From Stictocephala bisonia (lineage: Eukaryota > Arthropoda > Insecta > Hemiptera > Membracidae), in contig JAQJVL010000046.1 in the NCBI GenBank assembly GCA_035578905.1, positions 62,001-126,000 on the forward strand: a DNA stretch of 64,000 bases. Reading direction: 5' to 3'. How positions within the stretch are numbered: the stretch's first letter is position 1; every line of letters begins with the position of its first letter. The notes beneath the pieces were generated by a model. That model searched no databases and was not told the origin of the DNA. It worked only from the letters and a program-made list of their open reading frames with translations. This document shows, piece after piece, positions 1 to 64,000 of this stretch. The position numbers and the translations under genes are program-made.

Positions 1-846
1 CACGTTATTGTTTTTCTTGTTTAATTTTCCATTATGACATGAATTTTAAAATGTTATTATTAGTTTTAATAATTTTTATTATAGTTGGAACAAAACTACT
101 GCCTGAATTTAAAACTAGTTTTCACTGTGCATCAAATTTACATTTTTATTATTAAAAAAATCTGTTAATGTATCACATTTATTTTTTATACGTGATTGTC
201 AGGAATGTTTTCTAAAGTTTTATAAATTTCAGGATTTTAAATTTTCAAGAATAAAACTTCTAATAAATTCCCTGAAATGTTTTCTTGACTTCTAGAGGTT
301 ATAAAATTAATTGATTACTTGGACAAGCTGTAATCCTCATGAAATGCATGGTTGCAATACACCACTTTCATACGAATAAGTAAACACAGTGATTTTAAAT
401 TTGTTTAAAATCACTTTAAATTAAATTATTTAAATTGATTTGAATTAATTTAAAATTACTGTGTTTACTTAGGCATATGAAAGTAATGTATTGTAACCAT
501 ACATTTCGTGAGGATTACAGCTTGACCACACAATTAATTTTACAACCTCTAGAAGCCAAGAAAACGTTTCAGGAAATTGGTTAGATCTTTTTTTCTTGAA
601 AAGTTAAGATTCTGAAATTCATAAGTTATAGAAAACATTCCTGTCAACCACTCAATAAAATATAAATGCAATAGATTGACGAGTTTTTTAGTAATAAAAG
701 TGTAAAATTGATGCAATAGTAATAACAGTGAAAAAAGTTAAAAAATTCCGGTACTTTTTTGTTCTAACTAGGATAAAAATTATTAAAACTAATAATAAAA
801 TTTAAAAATGCATGTCATAACGTAAAATTAAATAAGGAAAACAATT
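1..846. repeat. Imperfect 840-bp palindrome / foldback element
   Basis: The first 840 bases fold on themselves around position about 430. The segment from about 280 (cttgacttctagaggtt) is repeated in reverse complement at about 540-565 (aacctctagaagccaag), and the outer ends pair too: 60-80 (tagttttaataatttttatt) with 770-795. Both arms carry matching blocks throughout, with scattered differences and small gaps. No coding capacity. It could be a long-TIR miniature element; the left end may be cut by the window edge. Confidence 0.75.
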
Positions 847-1737
847 ACGTCATTGGACTTTTTATAGGTCTTTTTAGTTTCTTAGTAACAAATTTAAACT
901 CCAGTACACATCATTTCTGTGCCGAAAGTAATTATAGACATTTCATAGAACTGAACTGTTATCTAAAAAGAGTATGATGTTAAAACCAGTCTGGTTTAGA
1001 AAAAAAACTAGGTTGGCCGCCAGACTATTCAACGTTGATCGACTGAGATTACTTACTCACTGACATTTTGCCTACTTCCGAAAGAATAGAAAAGAAACAC
1101 TTCTTTACTGAGGTGAAATTTGGGCAAAAACTGCCCTTTCTTACATTTAATTAACCTCTTAAAACTAAAAAAATTAGAAACAGTTTTTGGTATGAATTGA
1201 GGCTGTTATTAAAGGTTTGAAATTGCAAAATTTTGTCAAGGAAGAAACATACAAATTGTTCTCTTCTAAACCTCTCCACCACAAACCTCACTATTGTGAA
1301 TACCCTGACACTATTTTCAATCCCTTTCAGATTTTTTATATCGAGGTTCAATTATATTATAATTTCAAAGGTGAGGAACTTGATAATTTTAACTTGTAGA
1401 ACCAATAAGCTTGAATTGGTGATGTAGCAAGTGATTCACTTTCTTCAAGTTTGGAATTCATGAAGTTAAATCCAATGGGCCCATATGTCAGTAATAGTAA
1501 CAGTAAGTAAACATAAGGATGCTAAAACTACAAAAATCACAAAGTTTGGACTGATAATGAACATAGATATGCCAACAATAATTTTAGATAAGTTTGTTGT
1601 GTACATTTGTATCTGATGCAATTTTTATGTTTAGTTCTAACCTCTATTGTTTCAAGGACAAAATTTAATACAGTTTAAGCTGAAAATAACTTGTACATAA
1701 AATATTTCAGTAATAAACAAAAACAAAGGATAAAGTT
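847..1737. other. No gene seen (AT-rich intergenic or intronic DNA)
   Basis: Short open frames around 1151-1427 show no domain or codon pattern I recognise and are read on both strands. It lies downstream of the last Ythdc2 exon found, and is probably intron. Confidence 0.4.
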
Positions 1738-2082
1738 CAAAATGTACTTGCTGACCCGGCAGTAAGTACTAAGGCAGCTCTGAGAACAAAACTTGATATG
1801 ATTGAAGCAGTTGCCTACAAAATGTACTTACTGACCCTGGCAGCTCTGAGAACAAAACTTGATATGATTGAAGCAGCTGCCTACAAAATGTACTTACTGA
1901 CCCTGGCAGCTCTGAGAACAAAACTTGATATGATTGAAGCAGTTGCCTACAAAATGTACTTACTGACCCTGGCAGCTCTGAGAACAAAACTTGATATGAT
2001 TGAAGCAGTTGCCTACAAAATGTACTTACTGACCCTGGCAGCTCTGAGAACAAAACTTGATATGATTGAAGCAGTTGCCTAC
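1738..2082. repeat. 66-bp tandem repeat, about 5 copies
   Basis: Four near-identical 66-bp units begin at 1819, 1885, 1951 and 2017, with a diverged first unit from about 1738. Each runs from aaaatgtacttactgaccct to gattgaagcagttgcctac. Because 66 is a multiple of three, all frames stay open and give spurious periodic peptides. Confidence 0.95.
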
Positions 2083-2387
2083 ATGATTTTTTTTATAGGT
2101 GAGGCCAAAAAAGTTTAATACATTTTACACATAACAAGTTTCCTTTCTAGAAATGTGGTGACTGGACAATAAATGTTATTATAGTACATTTATGAAAAAT
2201 TAAGTTGCTAAGTTCTAAGACATGGCAAACTAAGAAAGACTATATCTTGATTTGCATACTAACGATGACAAAGTAGGAAAAAACTCCTCAAAACCTTAAC
2301 AACATATAGACCAGTAATTTACTATTTAAAATAGAAGGTTAAAAAATATTTAAATTTTAAGACTTTAATTAATTTCCTTTCACTTAC

Positions 2388-59131
<56,744 letters not shown>

Positions 59132-59203
59132 CTGTAAGAAAAACATTCACTTAGTTTCTTTAGGTAGCCAGAAATACTAATATGTTAAAAATATAGCAAA
59201 TAT

Positions 59204-59473
59204 GAAATGAAAAAAAGTTTTATTTAGTGAGGCAAAGTTAGGACCATTAGGTCCTCTCTTACACTTAACCTCATAAAGAAAATTTCATACAAAACTACAA
59301 TGAGTATATCTAAAGAGTTCATATGTGTTCACTGCTGCTGAGCACATTATTTACAAGCTAAACAACAACACAAAATTAGAGTTTTAAGGTAATTAAAACT
59401 AAACAAATTAAACATCAAGCGTGAAAGAACATAAAACAAAGAATAAAACAAAGAACTATTACTTACATTACAA
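59204..59473 (-). mobile_element. LINE family A, 3' UTR
   Basis: Minus-strand copy of the 3' UTR of 33550-36620, from tgaaatgaaaaaaagtttta to ttacttacatta, about 95% alike, with hairpin aggaccattaggtcct at 59240-59255. The rest of this copy continues at 61041-61440 after younger insertions. Confidence 0.92.
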
Positions 59474-59477
59474 AAAA

Positions 59478-59611
59478 GTATATTAGGGAGATAGGACATC
59501 AGCAAACTTACCTTAAAAGACAAGTTCACTAACATCAGAGTAGTAGTCACAAACACAAAATACACAAAATCTCACAAATTTTCAACACCACAGGCATTTT
59601 CTTCAGGTGAG

Positions 59612-59613
<2 letters not shown>
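59478..59613. mobile_element. Foldback family F1, single arm
   Basis: Begins agtatattagggagatagga and runs through cttcaggtgagtata. It is the left arm of the 6591-6867 palindrome, with the loop replaced by the GA microsatellite. Confidence 0.9.
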
Positions 59614-59913
<300 letters not shown>

Positions 59914-61030
59914 CATAGTTTTTGAATTTACTGCAGATGGCAAATCGTTTATATAGATCAAGAAGAGAATGGGTCCAAGGACTGAGCCCTGAGGCACGCC
60001 CCATTCCACTGCAGCCTCTTTTGAGAATTTTCCATCAAAGAACACAATTTGTTTACGATTATAAAGATAAGATTTAAAAAATGTTAAAGGAAAACCACGG
60101 ATACCATAGTATTTTAATTTTAATGTTAGCTTATTACTCTCAACACAATCGAAGGCCTTACTCAGGTCACAGAAAGTGGCCTGAGCAATGTTTTTATTTT
60201 CAAATGATTGGTGAGTCTGTCTTACTAAATTGTCAAGGGCATTTATGGTCGACTTGTTTTTTCTAAATCCAAATTGCATTTGATGAAAAATATCATTCCT
60301 TTCCAAATAATTCATAATCTGTTCATTTACAATTACTTCAATCAGCTTTCCTAAAACTGGAATAATTGATATTGGACGAAAACTCTCAGGCTGGTCTTTC
60401 CGACCTTTTTTATAGATAGGACAAACCCGAGAGTCTTTAAGTGCATCTGGAAATAGTCCCTCCTCAAGAAAGCAATTTATTCGTGTCACTAAAGGCTCAG
60501 ATATACTATCAATGATTTCTTTTAAGAGATTATTTGACATATGGTATATATCAGCACTGTTTGAACATTTCATTTTTTTAGCAGCAATTGACACATCTCT
60601 AGGTGTAACCACAGACCAACTATATTCACTATTTATATTTAAGTTACTTTTTTCAACAAACTCTACACAGGAAACACTGCCAAGTGAAACACTGCCAAGT
60701 TCTTTTATACAATTTACTGAATCAACAAAGTAATTGTTAAATATATTGGGATCAATTTGATGTGTTACGGGTCTTTTAAATTCACAGTTATTTTTAATAA
60801 TATCCCAGGCAGCTTTGCATTTGTTATTGCTACTTTCAATATATTGAACATTATTTGTAAGTTTTGCATTATTAATACACTTTCTATAATTACTTTTTAA
60901 TTCTAGGTATTTACATCTAAGTGGATTAGTAGCATTGTTATTATTTTTCAATAAACTATTAATAAATAACAATTTTTCTTTCATTCTAGCCATATCTTTA
61001 GTATACCATTTGTTAGATTGTTTAGCCTTA
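59914..61030 (-). mobile_element. LINE family B reverse transcriptase
   Basis: The minus frame is open for about 360 codons. RT motifs: DSRVCPIYKKGRKDQPESFR, PISIIPVLGKLIEVIVNEQI, QMQFGFRKNKSTINALDNLV, ATFCDLSKAFDCVESNKLTL, KYYGIRGFPLTFFKSYLYNR and WGVPQGSVLGPILFLIYIND. The frame ends in the microsatellite just before the YxDD motif, so the catalytic aspartates and the 3' end are lost. No stops in the retained part, so this is a relatively young insertion. Confidence 0.93.
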
Positions 61031-61040
61031 GATCTATATT

Positions 61041-61440
61041 TCGACCAAGCTCAACTATCAATATTTCGAGTTGAAGGATCAAGTTTATTCCACAATCTGC
61101 AGGCAGTGAAAGTAAAAGATTTATTGTAAAGTGCTGTTCGATGAGCTGGAATATTTAACATTGATGAACCCTGACGAGTGTCCCGATTACTGATGCTGAA
61201 GTTAAACACGATATTTGAAGCTAAATAAGAAAGATTTTTGGATTGAAGAAAGATGTACAGTAAAGATAAAATTTTGATCTTTCTATACTCGAATAACTTC
61301 AGTAAATTTAAACGTCTGAAGTAAGGAGTGATATGTTCATCTCGACGAAGATTGAAAATATAACGTAGACAGTAGTTCTGCGCTCGTTGAAGTTTATCTG
61401 AAAGATGGGTAGGCATGTCAAAATAATTAATGAATCAACC
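61041..61440 (-). mobile_element. LINE family A, C-terminal ORF2 segment
   Basis: The minus frame reads LSDKLQRAQNYCLRYIFNLR, then RDEHITPYFRRLNLLKLFEY, FNFSISNRDTRQGSSMLNIP and ACRLWNKLDPSTRNIDS. It matches 35950-36210 of the plus-strand copy and is better preserved. The frame breaks at about 61041, where LINE B sequence begins. Confidence 0.92.
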
Positions 61441-63280
61441 AGAAATCTTTTCCGAACCAGAAATTGTAGTTTCTTTACAATAGGGCTTAAGAGTTAAAAC
61501 TTAGCGCTTAGGAAATACTGATTAAAGCCTTTTTTTAGTTTTATTTCTTAAGCTGATCAAATTTATTTTCTAGAGCCAGTTTGATAAAACATTGGATTCT
61601 CTACAGCTTTTACATTTACAAATAATGTCTTAGTGTACAATTTTATGATTGTAAGATAAAATTGTAAATTTGTAGTTTGTTCTAACATTGGTTATTATGA
61701 CATAAGTATATTAACAATTTAACTCGCTTCGCTCGTTGGGGGCTTAGCCCCAAACCTCTTTTGAGTAATGAACAACCCCTTACCAGTAAACAATGATAAT
61801 GAGGGTGAAGGAGTGCCAATGAATTAAGAAATAAATTGGGGAAAATTATTAACGACTTAGTTAAATTTGCTCGTAATATTACAACTATGTTTTAATTTTA
61901 CGATTATTTTAATTTAAGATAACAGAATAATACAATATTATTATACAGTTAATTTTTTCTTTTAAATAGTCATTCGTTACGTTTAAGTTAACTCGGCAGA
62001 ATTCAATAAATAGTCATAATTGTTTATGCATCTCTTGTGCTAGTTGTACTGGTATACTGACTGAAGGCTGAAACCAGTCAAATTTTTCTGAGGATAATAA
62101 TTTTTAAAGTAATACATGGCATGACACTGTAAACTCCACCACTCTTTCAAAATTTTCACAGTAATTTTCGGCCAATTTCAAGAGTTGAAAAACTTCTTTT
62201 TTAAGGGGAAGAAGGTGTATGGTATTATAATAATAGAGCATAGTATGTGAGACATTACATAACCTCTCACGAGTGTCAATTGACAACTGCCCGAAGTAAT
62301 ACATGTTTGTATTTTGTACAATATTGAATATTTAAAATATATACTTTTAATATTAATAGAATGAAAAATACGGACATTTACCTGGTTTTTTTTCTTTGTA
62401 TGGTAAGTACACGGACATTGAATGTAAAATACAAACTGTCCGTACGAAATACGGACAGCTGGGACATTTTTTATATTTTGATTAGATACGTTTGGCCAGA
62501 TATATTTACCGAACATATAGTTAATGAAATATTTAAAAAACAATAAATCAATTACTTGGAACCATATTATATCTTAACAAATTTAAATGCTATGCCAGAG
62601 AAAGTAATAATATAACAGGACTTTTTAATAAAATGAAAAATATTTCTGTACACAGATTTTCTCAATTAGGCCATAAGGTAAAAGCTATTTTTATCTTATA
62701 CAATATTATATATAAATAGATTAATGATTTTTTTAATTAATTTTATATAACCTTATCATAAAACGTACAGTTTTATGTTTTGTCCAGTCTTTTTCTTTAT
62801 AAATACAGTATTAAGTTAGGCATATTTCAATATTTACTTTGTAAAATAAATAAATAATTTAAATTTTTAAGTTATTTTATTATTCCATCATTTCATATAT
62901 CGATAGAATATTTGCAGATTACATTTGTAATATAAATGGAGTCATTATATTACAAATGAAAACAATTTTTAAAAAACTTAACTAGGCTTATTGAATGTGA
63001 TATATTTAATAATTGATGTACAACAGTCGAATTAATCACCTAATGAATAGATAAAATGTACTAAATAAAGATTGTTACAGATGTGCCACAGAACTTGAAA
63101 ATTTATACCTAAATTAGCAGGAATTATCACCAGCATTGCCGATAAGATGGTTGCCTTATTTTTGTGTGCCTATTTACAAATAAACATGACGTTTTACTTT
63201 ATTTAATTATAAATATTACTTAATTCGGTATGTGTCACGTAGATTTTTATTAAGATAGTATCAACTCAGTATTAATATTA
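61441..63280. other. Intron or upstream DNA, no gene seen
   Basis: AT-rich. Notable are a GC hairpin ggggcttagcccc with cgcttcgctcg at 61722-61757 and a hairpin gtccgtacgaaatacggac at about 62438-62456. Neither could be tied to a known element. Confidence 0.4.
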
Positions 63281-63312
63281 AGGTTAGGTTAAAGGGCACT
63301 AGGCCAGGAATT

Positions 63313-63510
63313 AGTATATTAGAGAGATAGGACATCAGCAAACTTACCTTAAAAGACAAGTTCACTAACATCAGAGTAGTAGTCACAAACACAAAATACA
63401 CAAAAGCTCACAAATTTTCATGTGTATTTTGTGTTTGTGACTACTACTCTGATGTTAGTGAACTTGTCTTTTAAGGTAAGTTTGCTGATGTCCTATCTCT
63501 CTAATATACT
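63313..63510. mobile_element. Foldback family F1, short palindrome
   Basis: agtatattagagagatagga on the left and tcctatctctctaatatact on the right. The hinge at about 63420 is nearly loopless, so the arms are almost directly fused. The flank ggttaggttaaagggcacta is also shared with the copy at 6591. Confidence 0.92.
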
Positions 63511-63644
63511 AGTATTAATATTAAGAGATCAGAATGAAGTAAAAGAAACAAACAACTATCGTGGCAGAGCGGCGTTGCTTTTGAAACCTGTAGAGGGTAA
63601 AGACGATATGACTGGGGAATGGGGGAGTGGGTTGAGAGGAGGGA

Positions 63645-63808
<164 letters not shown>

Positions 63809-64000
63809 AGGGCTATGCGCAGAGCAGCATGGAGCCTCAAAACCGTTTTGGGGCCTCACCACAACTCTCCCATATGGATGGAGTATCTCTTTATATTGTA
63901 AGATCAAATGGTATTAGTTACAAAACACTAACTTGTTAGAAAATTCTAACTCAATTTTAAAATAAAATTAATTCTTAATTGTTTTTACAGTTACTCAAAA

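Noticed and set aside
1151..1351. Possible further Ythdc2 exon downstream of 2388
   Set aside because: The minus frame has no resemblance to the OB-fold continuation or YTH domain, and no matching acceptor and phase were found.
1769..2118. Periodic 94- and 106-codon frames
   Set aside because: Artefact of the 66-bp tandem repeat; both strands are open at once.

Overview
The window reads as part of a large, AT-rich, repeat-laden animal genome, most likely an arthropod and probably an insect. Introns of 2-11 kb, several non-LTR retrotransposon families, a Penelope-like element, piggyBac- and pogo/Tigger-type DNA elements and many minisatellites point that way. I cannot name the species.

The only cellular gene I can support is on the minus strand. 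It is a DEAH-box RNA helicase of the YTHDC2 / benign-gonial-cell-neoplasm (bgcn) type. Twelve coding exons, read from 59131 down to 2388, join with matching splice phases except at one junction. In order they carry the region after RecA1, the ankyrin repeats inserted between RecA1 and RecA2 (a hallmark of this family), helicase motifs V ([10 protein letters not shown]) and VI (QRAGRAGR), the winged-helix/ratchet (HA2) region and the start of the OB-fold region. Motifs I-III and any C-terminal YTH domain would lie outside the window. The exon at 8016-8174 has one base too many (a run of four A at 8160-8163), which breaks the frame. This is either an assembly error or a real lesion.

The rest is intron, filled as follows. 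1-846: imperfect palindrome. 1.7-5.3 kb: three short tandem arrays between the last exons. 6.6-6.9 kb: foldback element. 8.5-9.4 kb: piggyBac-like element. 13.4-16.5 kb: LINE fragment followed by a 2.8 kb inverted minisatellite whose unit holds a one-base-loop G-quadruplex motif. 17.5-18.8 kb: SINE-like sequence and a foldback. 18.8-22.2 kb: Penelope-like element with an 18-bp target duplication. 22.5-36.6 kb: LINE fragments and one longer LINE. 40.5-42.8 kb: 37-bp minisatellite with higher-order structure. 43.0-44.2 kb: piggyBac-like elements. 45.4-50.9 kb: minus-strand LINE with a pogo/Tigger insertion inside its ORF. 50.9-54.0 kb: decayed R1-like LINE. 54.7-55.7 kb: 92-bp purine-rich array. 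58.0-59.0 kb: piggyBac-like and pogo-like miniature elements. 59.2-61.4 kb: nested LINEs interrupted by GA/CT/CCCT microsatellites. 63.3-63.8 kb: foldback and GA microsatellite.

Most long open frames here are by-products of tandem repeats whose unit is a multiple of three, or decayed transposon frames, and are not host genes. The most interesting signals are the inverted G4 minisatellite and its likely relative inside a pogo-like element, the complete Penelope insertion with an inverted partial copy, a covarying hairpin in one LINE family's 3' UTR, and the single-base frame break in the helicase.
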